A stretch of DNA of 64,000 bases, taken from NCBI GenBank assembly GCA_964346725.1, contig CAYFVM010000002.1, positions 1 through 64,000 of the forward strand, read 5' to 3'. This DNA is from UBA1715 sp964346725. Its GTDB lineage: Bacteria > Bacteroidota > Bacteroidia > Bacteroidales > UBA1715. Position 1 is the stretch's first letter. Every line of letters begins with the position of its first letter. The notes under the pieces were generated by a model. It was not told the origin of the DNA. It did no database searches and saw nothing but the letters and a program-made list of their open reading frames with translations. The position numbers and the translations under genes were made by a program. Positions 56,299 through 64,000 of this stretch are shown piece by piece.

Positions 56299-57198
56299 AT
56301 GACGTATCATGTTCCTGTCCTCTTGCATGAATCGGTAGAGGGTTTGAATATTAATTCGAAAGGAGTTTATATTGACGCCACATTTGGTGGCGGGGGACAT
56401 TCAACCGCAATACTCAAACAATTAAATGGCGGACATTTGTTCGGTTTCGACCAAGATGACGATGCTCGCAAAAACGCATTACAATCCGAACAATTTACGT
56501 TTGTGTACCACAATTTTGCATACGTAAAAAATTTCATGCAATACTATGGTATACTGCAAGTTGACGGAATTTTGGCTGACTTGGGCGTTTCATCGCATCA
56601 CTTTGACGATGCAGAACGTGGTTTTTCGTTCCGCTTTGATGGTCCGCTCGATATGCGCATGGATCGCTCGGTGAAAAAGTCGGCTGCGAATGTGGTAAAT
56701 GAATATGACGAACTTTCGTTGACCGCAGTGTTTAAGAATTACGGCGAAATAGTGAATGCTCGTCGTTTGGCACAAGAAATTATAGCTCGTCGCAAAGAAG
56801 CGCCAATAGTAACCACCGGCGACCTAAAGCAAATAGGAACCAAGTTTTGCAATCCGCAAACCGAGAGCAAATACTTGTCGCAGATATTTCAGGCATTGCG
56901 CATAGAGGTAAACCACGAAATGCAAGCGCTGAAAGATTTTTTGGAAGGTGGTTTGCAAATCTTGCGTCCCGGTGGACGATTTGTGGTTATTACCTATCAT
57001 TCGTTGGAAGACAGAATGGTGAAGAATTTTTTTAAGTCGGGAAATATAAACGGCGATGTGGAACAAGACTTCTTCGGAAACGTAAAAACACCATTTACAC
57101 TCATTTCCAAGAAAGTAATAGTTCCCGGCGCTGAAGAATTAGAAAGAAACAATAGAGCACGTAGTGCAAAATTGAGAATAGTTGAAAAAAATGGCTAG
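56299..57198 (+). CDS. rsmH: 16S rRNA (cytosine(1402)-N4)-methyltransferase
   Basis: Formerly mraW. 299 residues with HVPVLLHESVEGL, the SAM site DATFGGGGHSTAIL (about 26-39), LADLGVSSHHFDDAERGFSFRFDGPLDMRMD and the C-terminal ITYHSLEDRMVKNF. Full length; it overlaps the next gene by 8 bp. Confidence 0.97.
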   Translation: MTYHVPVLLHESVEGLNINSKGVYIDATFGGGGHSTAILKQLNGGHLFGFDQDDDARKNALQSEQFTFVYHNFAYVKNFMQYYGILQVDGILADLGVSSHHFDDAERGFSFRFDGPLDMRMDRSVKKSAANVVNEYDELSLTAVFKNYGEIVNARRLAQEIIARRKEAPIVTTGDLKQIGTKFCNPQTESKYLSQIFQALRIEVNHEMQALKDFLEGGLQILRPGGRFVVITYHSLEDRMVKNFFKSGNINGDVEQDFFGNVKTPFTLISKKVIVPGAEELERNNRARSAKLRIVEKNG

Positions 57199-57538
57199 TC
57201 AAGACAAGAACACGAAATTGAATTTCAAAGACATCCTTAACGGAGAGATTTTGAAGGCTGAGTTCCTCAAAAATCATCTTCCCGTGATTGGTGTCATTTT
57301 GTTCTTGGTGGTTGTGTACATTGCCAATGGATACCACGTGTATTACATTGAGCAACAGAACAAACGATTAGATAAAGAAATAAAAGAGGTGCGTGCCGAA
57401 TACGTTTCAACGCAAAAGGTGCTCATCAACAAAATGAAGTATATCAATATTCAATATCAAATTGAACAACGCAATTTGGGATTGAAAGAATTACGTGAAC
57501 CCGCTTATACAATATCGTCATATGAAAACGGAAACTGA
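57191..57538 (+). CDS. ftsL: FtsL-like cell division protein
   Basis: 115 residues from ATG 57191, inside the end of rsmH (a TTG at 57182 is in frame but weaker). A cytoplasmic part of about 30 residues, one membrane helix (about 32-52), then a periplasmic coiled coil (IEQQNKRLDKEIKEVRAEYVS). Position between rsmH and ftsI and topology identify it as the FtsL partner of FtsB/FtsQ. It overlaps ftsI by 17 bp. Confidence 0.85.
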   Translation: MASQDKNTKLNFKDILNGEILKAEFLKNHLPVIGVILFLVVVYIANGYHVYYIEQQNKRLDKEIKEVRAEYVSTQKVLINKMKYINIQYQIEQRNLGLKELREPAYTISSYENGN

Positions 57539-59645
57539 AATATTGAAAAATATTCGCTGGCGCTTTATAGCGGTTCCCATTATGTTCATCATTTTCGGAG
57601 TGATGATATTATGGAAAGTAGTTGAAATACAAGTAAACGAAAGTGAAGAATTGATAGGCGAACAAAAAAATAGAGCTAAAGCCAAAGTGGTGCAACCGCG
57701 CCGTGGCGACATACTTGACCGCAAAGGTCGTGTATTGGCTTGTTCTGTGCCTGAATACACCATCTATTTCGATGCACGTATCGCGTTTTTCAAGAAAAAA
57801 GGCAACTTAGACTTAATAGACCAAAACATTGATTCCATTGCCGATGGTTTGGCGCGCATTTTCCCTGATGAAAGTCGTCAGAATTTTTACAACCTCATAC
57901 GTAAGGCAAAAAAAGAGAAAAAGATTGTAAAACTCTATAAGAATCCAATCGATTACAATCAGTTGCAGGCGGTGAAAAAACTTCCATTGCTTCGCGAAGG
58001 TGCTTATAGAGGCGGACTCACCGTTTCGGTCGAAAACAATAGAGTCTATCCCTATGGCGGTATGGCTACACGTACCATCGGTTTCTTGCGCAAAGGCGAA
58101 TTCCATGGAAAAACCGGATTGGAAAAAGCCTACGATGCTGAATTGTACGGAAAAGTTTGTGAGGATATTGAGGCTGTTGAAATGGGTAATGAAGTAGGCA
58201 ACATTGATGGCTACGATTTGGTCACAACCATTGATGCAGATATTCAAACTATTACGCACGAAGAACTTACCAAAGCACTTAAAGCCTACGATGCAGAGTG
58301 GGGCTGTGCTGTTGTAATGGATGTAAAAACGGGCGATATTTTGTCTATCTCAAATCTATCGCGCAACGATGACACTACCGACAATAATTTCTATGAAAAC
58401 TGGAATTATGCCGTTTCAAACGTATGCGATCCGGGTTCTACCATAAAACTTCCATCGTTAATGGTGGCTTTTGAAGATAAATACATCAATCTTGATGACA
58501 CTATCAATACCGGCAATGGCCAAGTTACGTATGCAAATGGTCAACTTACCGTAACCGACTGGAATCACAAAACACATGGTGGTTTCCAAAAATTGTCAGT
58601 CATCGATGTGTTTGCAAACTCATCAAACGTGGGAGTGAGCAAAATCATCGACAAATATTATGTGAAAGAACACCGCGAGTGGGATTTCATTGATAGAATT
58701 AAAGCAATGAATTTAGACCAACCTTCGGGAATTGATTTGGTTGGCGAACAACATCCACGAATTAAAGACCCGAGCATGACCGAAGGTGCTGAACGTTGGT
58801 CAGGAACTACCCTGTTGCAGATGTCGTATGGCTACGAAATAGAATTGACTCCATTGCAAATACTCACATTTTACAATGCGGTAGCAAACAATGGTAAAAT
58901 GATGCGCCCACATTTGATGAAAGAAATCAGAAGCGATTCGAAAGTAATCAAGACTTTCAAACCACAGTCGGTGCGTGGCTCTATTTGCAAAAAAGAAACG
59001 TTGGAAAAAGCGCATAAAATAATGGAAGCGGTAGTAGAACATGGTACTGCAAAGAATTTTGCCAGTTCGTATTACAAAATTGCCGGAAAAACAGGAACAG
59101 CGCAAACTTTCGAACGTGGTTCATACAACAAAAGCAAGTTGCGTGGTTCGTTCTGCGGATATTTCCCTGCCGACAATCCAAAATATTCATGTATCGTAGT
59201 AATTCAGTCAAAAACTACCGAAAACTATAGTGCCGTTGGTGCGTTCAAAAACATTTCCGATCGCATTTATTTCATGGATTATGACTTGCGCAACGAAATG
59301 TCGTCAGATACGGCATCAAGAGAAACAATGCCATCAATGACGAATGGCTTTGCAAGTGATTACGATGTGTTGTACAAAAATTTATCTATTCCGGTTCTTA
59401 CTAAGAATAGTGCAACATGGGTAAAAACTAATACAGAAAATAAAAAAGTAACGAAAACAGCATTGCGTTTCCAAAAAGACGTGGTTCCAAACTTTGAACG
59501 CATGGGTATGCGCGATGCATTGTTTTTGGCGGATAGTCTTGGTATTAAAGTAAAATGTGACGGCTATGGCCGAATTTGTCGCCAGTCGCTCAAACCCGGC
59601 TCGCCATATTATCCCGGAGATGTAATTGTTTTGACGTTAAACTGA
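57522..59645 (+). CDS. ftsI: Division-specific penicillin-binding protein 3 with C-terminal PASTA domain
   Basis: Class B transpeptidase for septal peptidoglycan. 707 residues from ATG 57522 (open in frame to 57495, but that part overlaps ftsL). N-terminal anchor (about 12-32), dimerisation domain with RRGDILDRKGRVLA, active-site S306-T-I-K309, and K523-T-G-T. The last 60 residues (VVPNFERMGMRDALFLADSLGIKV) form one PASTA domain, typical of Bacteroidetes. It overlaps murE by 1 bp. Confidence 0.96.
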   Translation: MKTETEILKNIRWRFIAVPIMFIIFGVMILWKVVEIQVNESEELIGEQKNRAKAKVVQPRRGDILDRKGRVLACSVPEYTIYFDARIAFFKKKGNLDLIDQNIDSIADGLARIFPDESRQNFYNLIRKAKKEKKIVKLYKNPIDYNQLQAVKKLPLLREGAYRGGLTVSVENNRVYPYGGMATRTIGFLRKGEFHGKTGLEKAYDAELYGKVCEDIEAVEMGNEVGNIDGYDLVTTIDADIQTITHEELTKALKAYDAEWGCAVVMDVKTGDILSISNLSRNDDTTDNNFYENWNYAVSNVCDPGSTIKLPSLMVAFEDKYINLDDTINTGNGQVTYANGQLTVTDWNHKTHGGFQKLSVIDVFANSSNVGVSKIIDKYYVKEHREWDFIDRIKAMNLDQPSGIDLVGEQHPRIKDPSMTEGAERWSGTTLLQMSYGYEIELTPLQILTFYNAVANNGKMMRPHLMKEIRSDSKVIKTFKPQSVRGSICKKETLEKAHKIMEAVVEHGTAKNFASSYYKIAGKTGTAQTFERGSYNKSKLRGSFCGYFPADNPKYSCIVVIQSKTTENYSAVGAFKNISDRIYFMDYDLRNEMSSDTASRETMPSMTNGFASDYDVLYKNLSIPVLTKNSATWVKTNTENKKVTKTALRFQKDVVPNFERMGMRDALFLADSLGIKVKCDGYGRICRQSLKPGSPYYPGDVIVLTLN

Positions 59646-61096
59646 TGAGAAATAGTAACTTACATGGTATCCTCAATGATGTTGCTACACTGCAAGTTGT
59701 AGGCAATACGAATATTTCTGTTTCTGCAATAGACACCGATTCTCGAAATATTGGTACATCAATGGTGTTTGTAGCTGTGCGCGGTGTTGCCGTTGATGGG
59801 CACAACTTTATAGCTTCTGCCGAACAACAGGGAGCTGCCGCTGTTGTCTGCGAAGAATTACCAAAAACAATCAATCCTGCGGTTGCGTACATTGTGGTTG
59901 AAAATTCTGTGATTGCATGCGGACAATTGCTCCGTGCTTTTCACAACATTGATTTTTCAAAACTCAAAGTTGTGGGTGTAACCGGAACTAACGGCAAAAC
60001 AACTACTGCAACCTTGTTGTATCGCTTGTTTTCAGGCTTGGGACACAAATGTGGTTTGTTCTCAACTGTCGTGAACTATGTAGATACAACCGAATATCCT
60101 GCAAATCACACGACTCCCGATTTAGTACAGTTGTACGATTTGTTCGAAAAAATGCAAACAGCCGGTTGTGAATACTGCTTCATGGAAGTCAGCTCACATG
60201 CAATACACCAACATCGTGTAGCCGGAGTAGATTTTGTAGGTGGCATTTTTACAAACCTTACACAAGATCATTTAGACTATCACAAAACATTCGCAGAATA
60301 TCTCCGTGTTAAAAAATCATTCTTCGACACTCTTCCGGCTTCCGCCTTCGCGTTGACTAACGACGACGACAAGAATGGTCAGATAATGTTGCAAAACACT
60401 CGTGCCGGAAAATATTCATATTCGCTCAAAAGCATGAGCGACTTTAAATGTCGCGTGCTCGAACAACAATTCGACGGCATGTTGCTTAAGATTGACAATG
60501 TTGAGGTTTGGGCTAAATTCATTGGCTTGTTCAACGCCTATAATTTGCTTGCTGTGTATGGTGCGGCAATATTATTAGGCCAAGAAAAACAAGCTGTGCT
60601 TGAAATCATAAGCACGCTCACGCCGGTTGCGGGTCGTATAGAGTTCTTTAAAAATGCAAACGATGTGACTGCTGTAGTTGACTACGCTCACACACCCGAT
60701 GCTTTGGAGAATATTCTAACCACGCTCAATGCATTATGCCCTAAGACCAATAAAATTATCACCGTAGTTGGTGCAGGTGGCAATCGCGATAAAACAAAAC
60801 GCCCGATAATGGGTAAAATCTGTGCACGTTTGAGCAACCAAGTTATACTCACGTCCGACAATCCGCGCAACGAAGATGCTGCCGACATTGCAAATCAAAT
60901 GCTTGCCGGTATAGAGTCGCCAACAAATGTGCTCACAATACTCGATCGCAAGCAAGCGATTAAAACAGCCATAATGCTTGCACAAAAAGGCGATGTGATT
61001 TTAGTGGCAGGCAAAGGACACGAGCCATATCAAGAAATTCAAGGTGTTAAGCACCATTTTGATGATAGAGAAGTAATAAAGGAATTGTTTAATTAA
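59645..61096 (+). CDS. murE: UDP-MurNAc-tripeptide synthetase MurE
   Basis: Adds meso-diaminopimelate to UDP-MurNAc-L-Ala-D-Glu. 483 residues from ATG 59645, which overlaps the ftsI stop (TGATG); the frame is open upstream but only as ftsI antiphase. The ATP site [18 protein letters not shown] (about 108-125) is present, as is the DNPRNED motif whose DNPR marks mDAP specificity. It agrees with a Gram-negative cell wall. Confidence 0.96.
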   Translation: MRNSNLHGILNDVATLQVVGNTNISVSAIDTDSRNIGTSMVFVAVRGVAVDGHNFIASAEQQGAAAVVCEELPKTINPAVAYIVVENSVIACGQLLRAFHNIDFSKLKVVGVTGTNGKTTTATLLYRLFSGLGHKCGLFSTVVNYVDTTEYPANHTTPDLVQLYDLFEKMQTAGCEYCFMEVSSHAIHQHRVAGVDFVGGIFTNLTQDHLDYHKTFAEYLRVKKSFFDTLPASAFALTNDDDKNGQIMLQNTRAGKYSYSLKSMSDFKCRVLEQQFDGMLLKIDNVEVWAKFIGLFNAYNLLAVYGAAILLGQEKQAVLEIISTLTPVAGRIEFFKNANDVTAVVDYAHTPDALENILTTLNALCPKTNKIITVVGAGGNRDKTKRPIMGKICARLSNQVILTSDNPRNEDAADIANQMLAGIESPTNVLTILDRKQAIKTAIMLAQKGDVILVAGKGHEPYQEIQGVKHHFDDREVIKELFN

Positions 61097-61107
61097 ACTG
61101 TAAAAAT

Positions 61108-62346
61108 ATGCTGTATCATTTATTTACCTATTTAGATAAATTCGATTTCCCTGGAGCGGGATTGTTTCAGTATCTTTCGTTTAGAGCAAGTTTTGCTTTT
61201 ATTGCGGCATTACTCATTTCTATTTTCTTCGGAAAACGAGTGATAGAGTTTTTGCAGAAAAAACAGGTAGGAGAAATTATTCGCAACCTTGGTTTGGAAG
61301 GACAAATGCAGAAAAAAGGTACTCCAACCATGGGTGGTATTTTGATATTCATTTCCATTATTATTCCAACCCTCCTTTTTGCCAACTTAACCAATGTGTA
61401 CATTCTTTTAATGTTGTTTACCACTATTTGGTTTTGCCTATTGGGATTCTTGGACGATTATATTAAAGTGTTCAAGAAAAACAAAGAAGGATTGCACGGA
61501 CGCTACAAAATTGTAGGACAAGTTATCTGTGGTTTGGCTGTAGGACTTACGTTGTATTTCGACGACGATGTGGTTATTGCACAAAAAACACATGCCATGG
61601 AAACTACGCAACAAGAATACAGTTCTGAACAAATTGAAAAAACACGTGTTGAATTATATGGCGAAAAATCAACCAAGACTACAATCCCTTTTGTGAAAAA
61701 CAATGAGTTTGATTATAAGTCACTCGTTGGTTTTGTAGGCGAGAATGCTGATGTGTTAGGTTGGATTTTGTTCGTGTTTATTGTGATTTTCATAACTACC
61801 GCAGTTTCAAATGGCGTAAACTTAACCGATGGCTTGGATGGACTTGCCGCGGGAACCACCGCAATAGTGGGGGCCGTGCTGGGTATCTTGGCATATCTCT
61901 CGGGTAACGTGATTTATTCGAGCTATTTGAATATCATGTACATTCCGTATTCCGGTGAATTGGTTGTATATGCGTGTGCATTCTTGGGTGCTACCATTGG
62001 GTTCCTTTGGTACAACTCATTTCCGGCTCAAGTATTTATGGGCGATACCGGAAGTCTTATGCTTGGCGGTATCATTGGAGTATTTGCAATTCTTATTCGT
62101 AAAGAATTGTTGCTCCCTATTCTATGTGGAATCTTCTTTGCCGAAAGCGTTTCTGTGATTATTCAGGTGGCGTATTTCAAACACACAAAAAAGAAGTTTG
62201 GTGAGGGCAAACGGTTCTTCCTTATGGCTCCGCTCCATCATCATTATCAGAAAAAAGGTCTTCCGGAATCGAAAATAGTAATTCGATTTTGGTTGATAGC
62301 ACTCATTTTAGGTGCTTTAGCATTGGTAACATTAAAAATACGATAG
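61108..62346 (+). CDS. mraY: Phospho-MurNAc-pentapeptide transferase MraY
   Basis: Makes lipid I. 412 residues with about 10 helices. [12 protein letters not shown], the [18 protein letters not shown] double-Asp motif (about 113-130), [16 protein letters not shown], and [12 protein letters not shown] are all present. An extra charged segment (about 158-205, after [14 protein letters not shown]) makes it longer than the roughly 360-residue E. coli enzyme, as usual in Bacteroidetes. Confidence 0.97.
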   Translation: MLYHLFTYLDKFDFPGAGLFQYLSFRASFAFIAALLISIFFGKRVIEFLQKKQVGEIIRNLGLEGQMQKKGTPTMGGILIFISIIIPTLLFANLTNVYILLMLFTTIWFCLLGFLDDYIKVFKKNKEGLHGRYKIVGQVICGLAVGLTLYFDDDVVIAQKTHAMETTQQEYSSEQIEKTRVELYGEKSTKTTIPFVKNNEFDYKSLVGFVGENADVLGWILFVFIVIFITTAVSNGVNLTDGLDGLAAGTTAIVGAVLGILAYLSGNVIYSSYLNIMYIPYSGELVVYACAFLGATIGFLWYNSFPAQVFMGDTGSLMLGGIIGVFAILIRKELLLPILCGIFFAESVSVIIQVAYFKHTKKKFGEGKRFFLMAPLHHHYQKKGLPESKIVIRFWLIALILGALALVTLKIR

Positions 62347-62353
62347 TACAACA

Positions 62354-63703
62354 ATGAAAAAAACAAATTTCATAGTTATTCTTGGTGCCGCAGAAAGTGG
62401 TGTAGGTGCTGCTATTTTGGCAAAAGAAAAAGGTTTTGACGTCTTTGTTTCCGATAATGGAAAAATCAAAGACCAATACAAAACTATGCTTGTTGAAAAT
62501 AATATCGAATTCGAGGAAGAACATCATTCTGAAGAAAAGATTCTCGAGGCAACTGAAATTATTAAAAGTCCGGGTATTCGTTCTGATGCCCCACTTGTGG
62601 TGAAATTACTTTCGCTAGGAACTCCGGTTATTTCCGATTTGGAATTTGCTGCACGATACGCCAATGCAAAATTAATTTGCATCACCGGAAGCAATGGAAA
62701 AACCACTACCACATTGTTGACCTATCATATTTTGAAACAAGCTGGTTTGAACGTTGGACTAGCAGGTAACGTTGGAAAAAGTTTTGCCTTGCAAGTTGCT
62801 CATAATAATTACGATTATTATGTATTGGAAATTAGCAATTTCCAACTCGATCACATGTACGATTTCAAGGCCGATATTGCAATTCTATTAAACATTACTC
62901 CCGACCATTTGGATCGTTACGAATACAAATTCCAGAACTACATCAATTCTAAGTTCAGAATTTCACAAAATATGCAGTCAAGCGATACTTTTATCTATTG
63001 CAGCGATGATGAAGTGTTGATAGATGAGATAGGTAAGAGAAAAATCTTTGCTGAAAAAGTAGCATACACCGTAACCGATGATTCTACTAAACAAGCATAT
63101 TTAAAAGAAGATACAATCTATGTGAATTTGCTTGAAAAAGATAGATTTTCGGTGAGTGTAGGCGAAATGCAGTTGAGAGGAAAACATAATTATGGAAACT
63201 CAATGGCAGCAATGCTTGCAGCTCGTGCCGTTGATATTAAAAATGACAAGATACGAGAAAGCCTCATTTCATTCCAAAATGTGGAACATCGACTTGAGAA
63301 AGTACCATTCACCGTTAAAGGTGTAGAGTTTATAAATGACTCAAAGGCAACCAATGTCAATTCGGTATGGTATGCGCTCGATAGCATGAAATCAAACGTG
63401 ATTTGGATTGCAGGCGGAACTGACAAGGGAAATGATTATTCAGAGCTTTATGCGTTGGCAAAAGAAAAAGTGAAAGCTTTGGTTTGCCTTGGCCTTGACA
63501 ATGAAAAATTGAAACAATCATTTGGCGACAAAGTGCCAACAGTAGTTGAAACTCGCAGTATGAAAGATGCCGTTCTAAAATCATTTGAATTGGCTAGTCC
63601 CGGTGATGTAGTGTTACTTTCACCGGCATGTGCAAGTTTCGATTTGTTTAAGAATTACGAAGATAGAGGAATCAAGTTTAAAGAAGAAGTACGAAATCTA
63701 TAA
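62354..63703 (+). CDS. murD: UDP-MurNAc-L-alanine:D-glutamate ligase MurD
   Basis: 449 residues. N-terminal Rossmann GAAESGVGAAILA, IKSPGI, the ATP site CITGSNGKTTTTLLTY (about 110-125), the LNITPDHLDRY motif, and DSKATN. Full length; the TAA stop overlaps the ftsW start (TAATG). Confidence 0.97.
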   Translation: MKKTNFIVILGAAESGVGAAILAKEKGFDVFVSDNGKIKDQYKTMLVENNIEFEEEHHSEEKILEATEIIKSPGIRSDAPLVVKLLSLGTPVISDLEFAARYANAKLICITGSNGKTTTTLLTYHILKQAGLNVGLAGNVGKSFALQVAHNNYDYYVLEISNFQLDHMYDFKADIAILLNITPDHLDRYEYKFQNYINSKFRISQNMQSSDTFIYCSDDEVLIDEIGKRKIFAEKVAYTVTDDSTKQAYLKEDTIYVNLLEKDRFSVSVGEMQLRGKHNYGNSMAAMLAARAVDIKNDKIRESLISFQNVEHRLEKVPFTVKGVEFINDSKATNVNSVWYALDSMKSNVIWIAGGTDKGNDYSELYALAKEKVKALVCLGLDNEKLKQSFGDKVPTVVETRSMKDAVLKSFELASPGDVVLLSPACASFDLFKNYEDRGIKFKEEVRNL

Positions 63704-64000
63704 TGGACGAAACAGTATCGGAAATAAAGGAACGCTTAGCTGCTGAAGGAATTACATCCTTCCGTAGTCTTCTTATTGGCAACAAGATAATATGGACCAT
63801 ATTCTTTTTGCTGATAGGCATTTCTCTTATTGCCGTATATAGTTCTTCCAGCATGGTGATTTTTAGAAACGGAGCAAATAATTCTTTCTCCGTTTTGTTA
63901 AAACAAACCATGTATTTGCTTGCGGGCGTGGTTATTACCATATTTGTTTCGCAAATAGTGTATCGTTTCAAACCGGGAATCCTCAAAAAACAAGCATTCT
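63703..64000 (+). CDS. ftsW: FtsW/RodA-type septal glycosyltransferase, 3'-truncated by the window edge
   Basis: The first 99 codons are present: a cytoplasmic N-terminus MDETVSEIKERLAAEG, the first membrane helix ending in LIAVYSSSSMV (the conserved SEDS signature), and a second helix YLLAGVVITIFVSQIVY. The position after murD is that of ftsW in the dcw cluster. The rest lies outside the window. Confidence 0.9.
   Translation, partial: MDETVSEIKERLAAEGITSFRSLLIGNKIIWTIFFLLIGISLIAVYSSSSMVIFRNGANNSFSVLLKQTMYLLAGVVITIFVSQIVYRFKPGILKKQAF

Noticed and set aside
1..64000. CRISPR arrays, insertion sequences, rRNA genes or phage structural genes
   Set aside because: No regularly spaced direct repeats of CRISPR size, transposase, rRNA sequence or phage structural gene was seen.

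Overview
The window comes from a member of the Bacteroidota, most likely the order Bacteroidales. It is AT-rich by eye. Many genes are preceded by the Bacteroidetes promoter box TAnnTTTG, and starts are A-rich rather than Shine-Dalgarno-led. It also holds a SusD-type lipoprotein, Bacteroidetes-type SPI/SPII signal peptides, a DUF3467 gene after rpoC, and an indolepyruvate oxidoreductase/phenylacetate-CoA ligase/ACT operon. MurE carries the DNPR motif of meso-diaminopimelate peptidoglycan. A GH94 cellobiose phosphorylase would fit a gut or rumen fibre degrader. The species cannot be named from the sequence.

Layout. 1-13.3 kb: the translation/transcription block tuf(partial)-tRNA-Trp-secE-nusG-rplKAJL-rpoBC, then DUF3467 and rlmB. 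13.4-18.2 kb: a TPP-riboswitch-controlled thiamine salvage operon (methyltransferase-thiM-thiE-tenA-thiL-thiD). 18.3-22 kb: cellobiose phosphorylase and a GT4 glycosyltransferase. 22-33.5 kb (minus strand): MATE exporter, ribF, a SusD-like protein with a partner lipoprotein but no SusC, an LtaS-like sulfatase-fold membrane enzyme, priA, a small HAD protein and recQ. 33.6-37.2 kb: kdsD/kpsF, a U32 peptidase and a polysaccharide flippase. 37.4-43.5 kb: iorA-iorB-paaK-ACT-rpoN-PAP2. 43.4-45.1 kb (minus): a beta-barrel protein and a patatin. 45.2-55.5 kb: an accessory region. 55.7-64 kb: the dcw division/cell-wall cluster mraZ-rsmH-ftsL-ftsI-murE-mraY-murD-ftsW(partial), preceded by a striking array of MraZ-type boxes.

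The accessory region is the most interesting part. It holds tandem paralogous lipoproteins, a secreted protein, a SIMPL protein, a HigBA toxin-antitoxin pair with a palindromic operator over its -7 box, a GT2 enzyme, and a DpnII-type restriction-modification island. The island has two apparently intact methyltransferase genes (Dam/DpnM type and DpnA type). Between them lies an R.DpnII homologue broken by two frameshifts. Beside it is what looks like one ancestral gene of about 780 codons that fuses a PD-(D/E)xK-like nuclease, a DGQHR domain and a C-terminal HEPN-like domain with R-x4-H. Two one-base insertions in an A run and a T run now split that gene. A further +1 insertion in an A8 tract trims the nearby GT2 gene. 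These lesions fall within about 3.6 kb, whereas no frameshift was noticed in the long core genes. That suggests a decaying, or possibly reversibly switched, defence island in which GATC methylation survives without its nuclease.
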